This document shows positions 39,601-46,386 of a stretch of 64,000 nt of DNA, in pieces. A model generated the notes under the pieces. It did not search any database and was not told where the DNA came from. It saw nothing but the letters and a program-made list of their open reading frames with translations. Numbering within the stretch: position 1 is the stretch's first letter; each line of letters starts with the position of its first letter. Source of the DNA: Norana najaformis (lineage: Eukaryota > Annelida > Clitellata > Crassiclitellata > Hormogastridae); the NCBI GenBank assembly GCA_964023275.1, contig OZ029925.1, positions 12,759,684-12,823,683 of the forward strand, in the 5' to 3' direction. Made by a program: the position numbers and the translations under genes.

Positions 39601-42389
39601 TTATTTCTAATGTTGGTTTTTCTTCCAATGTCTAGCTCAACCGTATCTACGTGATATTCGATGTTCCAGTTGAACTGTCAATGATTAAAGTCTGGAACTA
39701 CAGCAAAATGCCAAATCGCGGCGTCAAAGATGTTGCTGTGAGTAGAACAGTTATTAGCTGTAACCCAATTACAGTAAGGGAAGTAATGTACAGTACAAAC
39801 TAGAGACAAGGTGTGCATTCAGGTGTAGTATGAGTCGGGGATGAGACGAGGTAAGATATAAGTTGAAGTAAGGTTGAGGTAAGTTATAGGTGAAGGTAAG
39901 GTGTGAGTTGAGGTAAGGTACAAGTTGAAATAATGTGGGGGTTAAGTTAAGGTGAGTAGGGTGTTAGCTTATGTAAAGCATGAGCTAAAGAAGGATTAAG
40001 TATGAGTCAGGATGAAGTATGAGTTAGGGTAAGTTATGAAGTTAAGGTAAGGTGAGGTATGAGTTATGGTAAGGTGTGTTAGGGTGTGCACAATATAACT
40101 TAAGGTGAAGTACGAGTTAGGGTAAGGCTTTCCACTTGAGTAAAGTTGGGTTTGTTTTGGTTTGCAGTTGCTGGTCGATGATCTCCTCGTCTATAACGGA
40201 ACCCTAGACATGGTTCCAATGTATGCCACTGGTATCTTGCCAAATGTCTCTGTGCCTCAGAAGTACCATACCATACTCTTCACAAGCGATAAGGCCATCA
40301 TGCAGGATGTCAAGCATACGGTCGTAAGGTAAGCCAAGGATGCTTTCTGACTGTAATTGTAGTAACTTAATGTTCTGTTTGTGCATCTGCTTCAACAGTG
40401 CAATGCCATTTCAGAGGTTGACCACTTACATGGAATGACATCCTTCTGGATCTGCATGTCCTGGCCAGGGAAGCCACATGTACCTTCATCAACACTTGAA
40501 AGCTTTTCTAGCTGGGCCGAGAGCACCTCTGAGTAGACAATTTGAATGGACGCTGTATAAATGCTCTGAATGGCTGAATGATTGAATTAATTAATTACTT
40601 AATTAATTAATAGAGTATCATAATCATCAAGCTGATCAGATCGAATCTTACAGTTTCTGTGTGCTTTTTACAAGTCAGTTTTCAATGCAAGTGACAAACA
40701 GTTTTTAAAAATAAGTGAATTTCTACTATTTCAAATCAGTTTTTCAATGCAAATGTGAAAAAAGATTGAAAAAAGTGAATTTTAACTATTTCTTTACCAA
40801 ACATTAGCTTCATCAATGCTTGAAAACTGTTCTCTGTTGTTGAGGCTGAGCTGGAAGTGCTTCTTGAAGAGGCGCCATGGAATTTACCGAATGAATGAAT
40901 TCTTAAAAATATTAAGGCACTTTGCCTCCTGAATAACGTAAGGTAAGGTGAGGTTAAGTAAGATATGTAAAGTAAGGTAGGTAAGGTGAGGTTAAGTAAG
41001 ATATGTAAAGTAAGGTAGGTAAGGTAAGGTTAAGTAAGATATGTAAAGTAAGGTAGGTAAGGTAAGATAATCAATCATCTGTTAAATGCCCTACAACTGT
41101 GCTTCTCAGAGAGATGGTTCTGGAATTGGAGGATCTGTCAAATGAAGCACAAATGCAACAACAGCCATCATGCAACTGGACAACATTTCCTTATCGCCTG
41201 CATGGCTCAATAATGATCTGTCAATTTCAAAATAATTGTTATTAATCAATTATTAATTTGTTATTAATTAATTAACAATTAATTATTTAATTATTACTTA
41301 ATTATTACTTAATTATTGATTAATATTAATTATGTTGAAAAGGGTTGAATTTTCTTTCTACTTAGAAATCAAGCTTCTGAGCAGGAAGTTCAGTTGACGA
41401 ATGACCATCAGGTCGTGGCTGCAAATCACAAGCGATCAGCAAAACCTGTTGACCAAGGTTTTTTCATCAGAAATTATCGCAGATCATTTATATAGCGCCT
41501 CTCTCTAAAGCAGAATAACGTTTGATAACACAGTACAACATAATACAATGCACTATGACATCTAATCTGGAAGGCTATGTAGCACCATTACTGTAATGCA
41601 TATCGTAATTGTAAACTCGAGATTTCTACAGTGCCCAGTGAAAGCTAAGTCGCGAGAACCAGCTTACACACAGGTGTTCAGTCAAAAAGAAAAGTGATAG
41701 GGAAGAAGGGTTTGGTTCCAGAACAAGATTCAAGAGTTAGACAGGCAGACAGTCAAATGGCTGTTGTAGATGATGTTTGGAATTGGATCTGCAGGACAGA
41801 TAAGAGGAAGAAGGATAGGACATCAATTGATTGTTGCTTATAGGCCAAACTGCATTCCAAAAAGCCCAATCCATGGTACAGAACCAGTCAAGATCTGTGA
41901 GACTTCAGAGACCAGGAGACATGGTATGGAGGATAAGCATTCCAAAAGATGGGATATCTGACCTATTCGACATCACAGAATATGCAGAGTGAGCAGAAAC
42001 AGGCAGCGAATTCCAGAGTCTTGGGCCAGTGACCGAGAAAGACTGGGAACCCAGTACCATTCTGGTTTAGAGAATGAGAGTCAAAGCATCCGGTGAGTGA
42101 GTGCTGCAGTATTTGTGAATCTGAGGGGTAAGCAAAGACAAAAGAGTAGTTGGGTACATGAGCTCTTTGTCCTTTCTCTGCCACCGCATTGCCAGCACTT
42201 GAAGACCATTCTGTTGATTCGTGTGTTGTCATGTAGGGGGCACTTCTAAGGAGTTTTTTATATACAATTCAACACAATAAACACAATTTAATAAAAACAC
42301 AATTCATGTATGTTGTTTTATTGTGCCTAGCTTTGCGACCAACAACCAGCGTCCCAGCCCATATGAAGAGATCCAATCGACAGAGATGA
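15619..42389 (+). CDS. KATNIP: Katanin-interacting protein (KATNIP/KIAA0556 orthologue)
   Basis: KATNIP is a basal-body and ciliary-base protein that binds katanin and microtubules; human loss causes Joubert syndrome. Coding exons: 15619-15654, 16465-16526, 17183-17364, 18250-18414, 18856-18977, 19674-19733, 20541-20624, 21099-21291, 21689-21895, 22565-22815, 23481-23659, 24310-24655, 25167-25313, 25635-25935, 26750-26927, 27285-27488, 27855-27907, 28227-28284, 28884-28948, 29764-29952, 30299-30383, 30782-30923, 31290-31487, 32207-32344, 32922-33059, 33545-33683, 35368-35545, 35807-35972, 36899-37056, 37429-37493, 38300-38410, 39226-39365, 39636-39737, 40168-40328, 41366-41457, 42331-42389. 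All phases agree and give 1717 residues (human about 1620). Recognition rests on an N-terminal EQGFTIYVNGAN motif and four DUF4457-type modules. The exact start is less certain, because exon 1 (acceptor at 15595) is open upstream of this ATG. One intron is GC-AG. Confidence 0.94.
15770..15925 (+). repeat. ATGT/TACA microsatellite with adjoining 'GGTGCCTTT' core
   Basis: An alternating TGTATG/CATGTA tract is followed by TATCTGAACATATACATGGTGCCTTTG. The same pairing of a TATG-rich tract with a TATCTGG-ACATTTATATAGCGCC-like core recurs at 30060-30150 and 44110-44215 (plus), and in reverse at 27960-28070, 48855-48915 and 57350-57385. This suggests one microsatellite-bearing element family. Confidence 0.65.
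16570..17135 (+). repeat. Long degenerate CCTTA pentamer tract in KATNIP intron 2
   Basis: About 560 bp of imperfect ACCTT/CCTTA units (TTACCTTGCCTTACC-like) fills intron 2 up to 45 bp before exon 3. This orientation is pyrimidine-rich on the sense strand. The intron carries nothing else. Confidence 0.85.
17735..17950 (-). mobile_element. tRNA-derived SINE (family A)
   Basis: On the minus strand the head reads GGTGTAGTGGTATGG (A-box-like, about 17925-17941) and then GCAGGTTCAAATCTAC (B-box, 17884-17899), a correctly ordered and spaced RNA polymerase III promoter. About 150 bp of body follows and ends in a CAT-rich tail (TCATCATCATC). It lies in KATNIP intron 3, antisense to the gene. Confidence 0.8.
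18655..18850 (+). repeat. AT-rich AATAAT tract
   Basis: Simple AATAAT/TTAATT repeats lie immediately upstream of KATNIP exon 5 (18856). A similar TTATTA tract lies at 19090-19160. Confidence 0.8.
21365..21480 (+). repeat. Interspersed repeat family E
   Basis: This shares GGACCTTAAATGGCGTGGC, GGGCAGCGGT and GTGAAGGATCTCAC with 14015-14115. Its second half matches the blocks inside AKR intron 1 at 650-700 and 12917-12970. It is located in KATNIP intron 8. Confidence 0.7.
22095..22165 (-). mobile_element. LINE 3'-end fragment
   Basis: AGATTTCTACAGCGTCCAAAGAAAGCTAAGTCG(...)GAACCAGCT is the reverse complement of the LINE 3' end at 45850-45900. The same short 3' fragment also occurs at 41605-41670 (minus) and 37790-37870 (plus). 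Confidence 0.6.
22330..22540 (+). repeat. Degenerate GATCA tract
   Basis: Around 200 bp of AGATCAGATCAGTTTGATC-type repeats fill the end of KATNIP intron 9, directly before exon 10. The tract is self-complementary (GATC-rich) and could fold on itself. Confidence 0.85.
24310..25935 (+). other. KATNIP: KATNIP DUF4457-type module 1 (exons 12-14)
   Basis: This covers roughly residues 514-778. It contains the divergent version of the repeated strand motif, IFSNWGHPGRVGLTEIQLFD, then a segment ending KLKIWNFNKN, which matches the RIWNYNK position of modules 2-4, then GVRHIKILKDGDVFFDGNL. It is the most diverged of the four copies and has Trp-Gly-His in place of Trp-Gly-Asp. Confidence 0.8.
26440..26720 (+). 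repeat. Degenerate ATACTTAATA tract
   Basis: AT-rich imperfect units built on TACTTAATA/TTATACTTG fill KATNIP intron 14 before exon 15. 26210-26290 upstream contains an ATTTATATAGCGCC core element. Confidence 0.7.
27595..27840 (+). repeat. TCTAA pentamer tract (TAATCTAATCTG)
   Basis: Imperfect CTAATCTAATC repeats occupy most of KATNIP intron 16. Similar tracts occur at 30190-30270, 31050-31260 (TTAGATTA orientation), 37150-37185 and 56650-56760. Confidence 0.8.
28085..28180 (+). mobile_element. SINE head with B-box
   Basis: GGTTGGTGGAACACTTGCC (A-box region, 28101 onward) is followed by TTTGCAGGTTCAAGTCT (B-box, about 28133-28149). The layout is that of a tRNA-derived SINE promoter, in sense orientation in KATNIP intron 17. 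Confidence 0.6.
28949..28950 (+). other. KATNIP: GC 5' splice site (GC-AG intron) after KATNIP exon 19
   Basis: The exon ends ...ACTCAA and the intron begins GCAAGT, an otherwise perfect donor. Only this choice leaves one overhanging base to pair with GG at the start of exon 20 (29764) and so continue the frame. Reading through would hit TAA at 28972. The alternative GT at 28953 (GTCGCA) is off phase and weak. Confidence 0.8.
29390..29470 (+). mobile_element. SINE head fragment
   Basis: TGGCACAGTGGTCTG (A-box-like) and TGTGGGTTCTAATCTG (B-box-like, about 29439-29455) are spaced as in a tRNA-derived SINE. Family D-like sequence follows (CATCAGTCAAAG). Confidence 0.5.
30060..30165 (+). repeat. 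ATGT microsatellite plus 'ATAGCGCC' core element
   Basis: A GTATGTATGT tract passes into TATATCTGGATGTTTAAATAGCGCCTTTTAAGAACTCATAAAGG-type core. Related cores lie at 26218 (ATTTATATAGCGCC), 35635 (ATATAGCATCCTTTTAAG), 41490, 43675, 46565 and 62490 (reverse). They are spread through introns and intergenic DNA. Confidence 0.65.
30782..32344 (+). other. KATNIP: KATNIP DUF4457-type module 2 (exons 22-24)
   Basis: This covers roughly residues 1056-1215. The order is LSTWGDKHYVGLNGIEIF, then DINVLPEYSGDPRV, then LVDGINRTRDDTHMWLAPF, then RIW/NYNKS split exactly by a phase-0 intron, then GAKDIEVTLDGRLIFVGEI. The alternating beta-strand pattern suggests a jelly-roll-like fold; that is inference. Confidence 0.85.
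31555..31795 (-). repeat. Interspersed family D, two tandem reverse copies
   Basis: TTTCCCTGACCTATCAG-ATTTTGAGTGGACTTCTCC-type blocks occur at 31566-31610 and, more diverged, at 31710-31745. They are separated by the ACAGTTTCACTTAAAGC segment. They are the reverse complement of the 10610-10835 element. Confidence 0.7.
32535..32835 (-). mobile_element. tRNA-derived SINE, family C, near full length
   Basis: On the minus strand it has a B-box AGAGGTTCAAATCCCC (about 32779-32796) preceded by a tRNA-like head, then the family C body (shared with 11860-11995 and 54950-55165). It lies in KATNIP intron 24 (between exons 24 and 25). An inverted pair, CAAGGGGCACC and GGTGCCCC-type around 32712-32742, flanks a short spacer. 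Confidence 0.65.
33545..33683 (+). other. KATNIP: KATNIP low-complexity linker exon with polyglycine
   Basis: Exon 26 encodes a linker between modules 2 and 3 with eight consecutive glycines from a GGA-rich trinucleotide run (about 33592-33615). It ends at a GTCAGT donor after a single-base phase. The run is a coding microsatellite and probably varies in length between individuals. Confidence 0.8.
33850..34000 (-). mobile_element. SINE family B copy 1
   Basis: The plus strand reads TATTGCACTTATTAC...GCGCAAGGTC...GATCTGAGTCTGAG...GGGTTGTTACACGGAGTCCGCTCAGCAG, the same order as at 43235, 37540 and 55440. The minus-strand head is missing or degraded here. A GTAATTGTGATTGTAAATTG LINE-like tail follows at 34005. 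Confidence 0.7.
34244..35055. mobile_element. C/G-terminal foldback or MITE element with 8-bp flanking duplications
   Basis: The element is flanked on both sides by GGTCCAAC (34236-34243 and 35056-35063), a likely target-site duplication. The left end is C-rich (ATCCCCCAGG, CGGACATTTCCCCC). The right end is its G-rich complement (GGGGGAAATGTCGGGGGGAT), forming long imperfect terminal inverted repeats of roughly 110 bp. The AT-rich middle (34380-34900) holds a roughly 98-bp tandem duplication beginning CATAGCAACAGATTGAGTAA at about 34537 and 34635. No coding potential was seen. An 8-bp duplication fits hAT-type mobilisation. Confidence 0.8.
35220..35367 (+). repeat. AATTAAATT tract abutting KATNIP exon 27 acceptor
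   Basis: Self-complementary AATTAAATTGAATT units run right up to the acceptor ATAAAG at 35362-35367. The usual polypyrimidine stretch before the exon is absent. Confidence 0.85.
35368..37056 (+). other. KATNIP: KATNIP DUF4457-type module 3 (exons 27-29)
   Basis: This covers roughly residues 1308-1475. The order is FTATWGDVHYLGLTGLEVL, DLHVLPGYETDDRT, LIDGTNVTAIDEHMWLIPF, HIWNYNKSPEDTYRGARIMH, then PPEGYLIRKGPGNCFFDFAQ. The last motif is highly characteristic of the family. No intron splits the W/NYNK site here, unlike module 2. Confidence 0.85.
36015..36740 (+). repeat. Long degenerate GGTAAG tract in KATNIP intron 28
   Basis: Imperfect AAGGTAAGGTTAGG units occupy most of the intron in two blocks (36015-36270 and 36560-36740), split by unrelated sequence. 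The sense strand carries dozens of GTAAG/GTTAG words that look like 5' splice-site cores. Confidence 0.85.
37165..37325 (+). repeat. Interspersed family D copy
   Basis: It runs CTGCTGTAATATTGCACAAGG, CAATCAGAGTTCACTTTAAG, TGAAACCATAGTCA, GAGAAGTCCAGATGAAATC, GCCAGAGAAATCA. It is the fullest plus-strand copy. A TCTAA tract precedes it. Confidence 0.7.
37520..37915 (-). mobile_element. SINE family B copy 2, split by an inserted LINE fragment
   Basis: The body lies at 37535-37640 (TATTGCACATATTTCG, AAGGTCAGTAAATCTGAATCTGAGG, GCGCTCAGCAGG) and the tRNA-like head at 37857-37910 (TTGCTGGAGTACAGACC...GACCACTATG). In the 43235-43412 copy these two parts are contiguous. The intervening 37641-37856 is LINE 3' sequence. 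Confidence 0.75.
37641..37856 (+). mobile_element. 5'-truncated LINE 3' end nested in a SINE
   Basis: Blocks CTTGGATCTTGACC, TATCGATTTTGTTTTG, CTGTGAATAA, and CTTTCATTGGACACTG...TTTACAATTACGATT match 45770-45910 in order. The element ends in the TTACAATTACGATT tail typical of this family. Confidence 0.75.
38300..40328 (+). other. KATNIP: KATNIP DUF4457-type module 4 (exons 31-34)
   Basis: This covers roughly residues 1497-1668. The order is LSSWGDPYYLGLNGIEFYD, PDSVNVLEGIENDVRTPDKL, VNDTQDGQHMWLAPI, KVWNYSKMPNRGVKDVALLV, then DLLVYNGTLDMV. It is the best-conserved part of the protein and gives the firmest family call. Confidence 0.9.
39820..40135 (+). repeat. Degenerate GGTAAG/GAGTTAAGGT tract in KATNIP intron 33
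   Basis: Units of TATGAGTTAAGGTAAGGT type with period near 10-15 fill the intron up to 30 bp before exon 34. Confidence 0.75.
40935..41070 (+). repeat. Tandem repeat, 45-bp unit, about three copies
   Basis: A unit containing GGTTAAGTAAGATATGTAAA followed by GTAAGGTAGGTAAGGT repeats three times with few changes. It is a young, homogenised expansion within the older pentamer background of KATNIP intron 34. Confidence 0.85.
41600..41675 (-). mobile_element. LINE 3'-end fragment
   Basis: CGTAATTGTAAACTCGAGATTTCTACAG, then CAGTGAAAGCTAAGTCGCGAGAACCAGCTT, is the reverse complement of the 37800-37870 and 45845-45905 ends. It lies in the last KATNIP intron. 41700-42240 continues with unassigned sequence that has no recognised gene. 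Confidence 0.6.
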
Positions 42390-43225
42390 AGAACGCACAC
42401 ACGTACCGTCGTTGTCATCATTGTCACCACCTTCATTGTGAAGGTCATCATTCATAATCATCATCATCTTTGTCGTGATCATTGCCGAATCATCATCGTC
42501 ATTGTCATGAACAACCTAGTTTTTAAGATCACTAACTGTTAAAGTCATTCACAGATTCAGTTTGAGACTGTGCAGTGAAATCCTATCTGTAGCCGAGACC
42601 ATTGCAGTCAGCCGGAAATTATCCACCAGCATGTTGAATTGTGATAGAGCATTTATATATTGCATTTGCCGCGCCTTTCTGTGTCCTTGTGGGCCATTTG
42701 CGGATTGCATCTCATTTAGGCTGTTTCCATGTTTCCAACTGTTGCCTTACACATTATTAGCACATTTTAAATGTATTTATGTACTTTAACTTGCACTTTA
42801 TAACTTCTTATAATAATAAGATTAATAATAATATTAATAATTTGTCGTAATCTTTACAATTCAATGCTGTTGCCTTCCGTGGCACTTTGCCAAGCCTGAG
42901 CTTGGTGAGATTTAGATGTTCCAGATGATTTGTCATTTTCTCCAGTAACTTAAAATCCTGAGGGATCATGTATGCATCAGGAAAATATGATAATAATAAC
43001 AATAGTACCAAAACCTTGGCAATAATAATATAATATTAGAGTTTCTCCATAGAAGCCTTGAGATTGGATTAGATCAGTTTATTTCTTTATCAAGGGCACT
43101 GTTTCTGTAATCTGTTGGTCAGGTGCATGTGTGCAAGGGCCTACCAGTGGAAACTAGTCCTATTTGCCAGTTGGGCTGTCTATGATTGATCATCGATTCA
43201 CTTGACAGTTTGCTGTCATACCACG
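42390..43225. other. KATNIP 3' flank
   Basis: A CAT/GTC-rich simple tract follows the stop (42395-42510). 42780-43035 is AATAAT-rich. No AATAAA was found soon after the stop. The nearest good candidates on the plus strand are at 43542 and 43614, so either the 3' UTR is long or a variant signal is used. Confidence 0.5.
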
Positions 43226-43227
43226 TA

Positions 43228-43412
43228 GTTTATTATTATTCATTTATTGCACTTATTTTGCATGCAAGGTCAGTAAATCTGAGTCTGAGGTGCAAGACAA
43301 GTGTGTGCGAAGAACTTACCTAGAGCTGTTACACAGGGTCTGCTCAGCAGGCTCAAACCTGCAATTGTTGGATTACAGACCGAATGTACTATTGAACAGA
43401 CTACCATGTCTT
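43228..43412 (-). mobile_element. SINE family B copy 3, most complete
   Basis: The minus strand starts CATGGTAGTCTGTTCAATAG (tRNA-like head), then GCAGGTTTGAGCCTGC (B-box, about 43347-43362), then CTGTGTAACAGC, then CACCTCAGACTCAGATTTACTGACC, and ends in AATAATAATAA. This copy defines the family, whose other members are at 33850, 37520, 50790 and 55438. Confidence 0.8.
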
Positions 43413-44109
43413 AATCTTTGCAACTTGTAAAGAAAGATTCTTCAATTGTTAGGTTGTGGTTTTTGTGTTTGCACTGCATCCAAAATATTCTTCAACCCCA
43501 GAACCTTTCTCAGGACTGTTATTGATAGATTAGATTCATGCAATAAATAATTAACAACTTACTCCCCCACATATGTATTCAGATGTGTTTAAGACTCTAA
43601 AGGTTTGCAATGTAATAAATTCACATTGCATTCTGTTCGAACAGCACGTTAGAATCCCTTTTGTGCATTGAAGGACATTTATATAGCCCCTTTTATAAGC
43701 TTTGCAAAATTGCTGGTTTTAATCTGTATCATCTTCTTCCTAGTCGGTCTCAAGAAGAACTTTGGTCTAGTTTTTATATGTAATTGTAAGTTATTATAAT
43801 ATTATTATAAGAAATTCAGCTGGAACCTTTTTGTAACGTATGTCATGATAAAGTGATTCTGAGATGACATGGTCGGGGGGGTCATGGATCCCAAATTCAG
43901 TTCAGCTGATAGAATATGACTGTATTGTAACATGACACTGGTACACTGCATGGTACCTGACATGGCTTCACTTGTTAGGACGTTTCAGTGTACGTGTAAT
44001 ATGATGTATGTTCTCCTGTTTCAGATGTTTCATTTCTTAAAATTTGCACAATAATGCAGCTTGGTTAAAACAACAGTGGAAACTCTGTTTGTTGTTTAGC
44101 TACGATGAA

Positions 44110-44225
44110 TATATGTGCATATTTTTATGTATGTGGGTGTATGTATGTATGTATATATGTATGCGTTTTGTATGTATGTTTGTATCTGGGCATTTCTGTG
44201 GTGCCTGTTGAATATCTAACAAAAG
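44110..44225 (+). repeat. ATGT microsatellite with 'GGTGCC' core
   Basis: A TATGTATGTATATATGTATG tract is followed by TATCTGGGCATTTCTGTGGTGCCTG. It has the same organisation as 15770-15925 and 30060-30165. Confidence 0.65.
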
Positions 44226-45099
44226 CATTAGTTGTTAGCCTAGCTGTTGTCATGGTTCAACAAGCTCATCTGCATATGAATGACCCTCGTTTAGCTGAAG
44301 AGCTCTCCACTGTGAGTCCGCTGTAGACACTTGGAGATGGGACGAATTCCTATATAGTATCTACAGTTAACAGTTGACACGTGTTCCTAACGTGATAAAA
44401 ATGACAAAAATAGCAATTGAATAATTAATAATAACAATTAAAATACAGTAATAAGATCCACCTGAAGCTCGTAGTTCCGTCTTTCGCAGCCGCATCAGGA
44501 ACCGCCTTATAATGTTGTTTTATAACGAGTTTATTTTCTAAAGTGAAGTTTTGGATCCATGCCCCTGATCACGTTGTATTCTAATCAGTGTTGTAGTAAA
44601 ACTTGTTATAACGAGTCTGGTATTATTAATAGTAATACCGTAGTAATATTTTCAAGAAAACGGCTACTTTTTATTTCTTGGAGAATCATTTTTCCTCGGG
44701 TAAAAGGCAACAATAACAACAATAATAGTTGCGTTTAAATCTCTGCAAAGTCCAACATCAAAATAAAATGAACGTTTGTTTACGTATCTCTTGGAGGCCT
44801 ACTTTTGAATGCACGCCCTTGCACTGTTTCAAATTGCATGGAGCAATGCGTGAATGAATGAACGCTTTCTTTAGAAAGAGCGCCTCCAGTAAATTAATAG
44901 AACATCGTAAGTGTTGGATACTGTTTCAGTTTATTAGCTGTTACTATGTCTAGTCGAGGAAACGTGGAATACTGTCTGTGGGTATGTGTCTGTCCATCCG
45001 TCTGTCTCTGTCTGTCGTCGCTCAGTCTAGCTGCATTGAATCTGGTTTTCGTCTGCTATCAAAGCCTCAGCTTCTCTGCTCATAGAACCCATCTTTCCC

Positions 45100-45910
45100 G
45101 CTCTTGCTGCATGCGTTTCCGTGACCTCTGAATCCGCCCTTGACTTCAAATGCGCACAGCCATCGCCACATCCATAGCTCATGCTAAACTAGACTTGCAA
45201 TTCACTTCCTGAATATAGATACTACCCAAATAAATCGCCAAGCTATCCAGAATGCTCTCGCTAGTGCTGTCATCAAAACCCCAAACACCATCACCATCTG
45301 CTCTCAAATCACTTAACTGGCTTTAAATCCCTGCACGAGTAGAAACGTAGGCCTACAAAGTCCTATCATTGACGTAGGCGTACAACACATTTCAATCCTC
45401 TCAACCGTTCGCCAGTTGCAATCCAACCGCTCAACAGTTGCAGCTCAACACCCCCCCCCCCCCTCTTTCGCCCTAGCACTTCACTCTCCCGTCACCTCAT
45501 CCTTAAAATTTGGAAATCGCTGTGTAGCCATTGCTGTTCTACACCTATGGAATAATCTCCAAACTTACGACATTTGTCTGACCCATCCTACGAACTCACC
45601 AATTGATACCAACACTTCACCTCTTGAAATCTCCGAGCAGGTCTTTTACTCAAAACTGAAAGCACCATCAATCCTCTTCCACAAACCCTATCTTAATTCC
45701 TCTCTTTCCCCTTCTCTATCTTGCCACTTCAATCCCAAACATCATCCACAGAAGCTGTCTGCCTCCCTGCCCTTGGATCTTGACCCCGAACCGAATCTGA
45801 CCCTTTCTGCGTATCGATTTTGTTTTGCCTGCGGGCTTGTGAATAACGTGGTTCCCGCGACTTAGCTTTCTTTGGGCGCTCTGGTAATCTCCATATTACG
45901 ATTACGATTA
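45100..45910 (+). pseudogene. Decayed LINE reverse-transcriptase C-terminus and 3' end
   Basis: Scattered frames preserve the tail of a non-LTR retrotransposon RT. There is an AHAKLD(L)QF segment (about 45170-45200), an LNWL-type segment (about 45310) and KFGNRCVAIAVLHLWNNL (45508-45561), which resembles the GDRxFSVAxPxLWNSLP block of CR1/L2/Jockey-type elements. Stops and frame changes abound. The 3' end carries CTTGGATCTTGACC...ATTACGATTACGATTA (45770-45910), shared with the fragments at 37641, 22095 and 41600. A run of about 13 C's sits at 45451. This is a long-dead copy in the KATNIP-GGA intergenic region. Confidence 0.7.
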
Positions 45911-46354
45911 ATAATAAGGCCTACTTAGTCTGGATTCGATACCGAGACGCAACTTAAAACCCTCAGCACATTATCTTTGCACATTATTTTAGGCAGAGTA
46001 GTTAAAGAAGAATCAATAAATAAATGTCAATTAGTTTACCAGAGACGGCTCCTGGATTGCTTCTGTGGAGGGCAAGAGCATTACCAGAGGGGCGCCACAT
46101 TCTGGCAGTCCACCATGCAAATTGCACGGGTGTGGTCCGAGGGCGCCGGCATATAACCAACAGAGGCGCGGAGGGGCAAGCGGCCCCACACGCATATAGC
46201 TGAATCCGCCACCATAGCTTACAATGCACAAATAATTGTCCGGGACGCCTTTCGCCAGATTTGATTTAGGGCTATGTAATTATGCCCGCCTAAAAACGGA
46301 GCTACGCAGCTGTGCTGGTTGAAAGAAAACGCTACCAACTCACTAACAAATTGT

Positions 46355-46364
46355 GTCACGTGAT
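46355..46364. promoter_or_regulatory. CLEAR/E-box palindrome upstream of the GGA start codon
   Basis: GTCACGTGAT contains the palindrome TCACGTGA, 22 bp before the ATG at 46387. It matches nine of ten positions of the TFEB/MITF/USF-type GTCACGTGAC element associated with lysosomal genes. The upstream region (46080-46320) is locally GC-rich relative to the window and includes an octamer-like ATGCAAAT at 46113. A role for the site in regulating this adaptor is inferred. Confidence 0.5.
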
Positions 46365-46386
46365 ATTTGCGGCTGAGCAAGGGAAC

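Noticed and set aside
45416..45865. A 149-codon open frame as a stand-alone gene
   Set aside because: It resembles a LINE RT tail, includes a poly-C-derived proline run and shares its 3' end with other repeat fragments.
46002..46231. Minus-strand open frames upstream of GGA
   Set aside because: They are short, show no recognisable domain and lie in GC-richer promoter-proximal DNA, where stop codons are scarcer.
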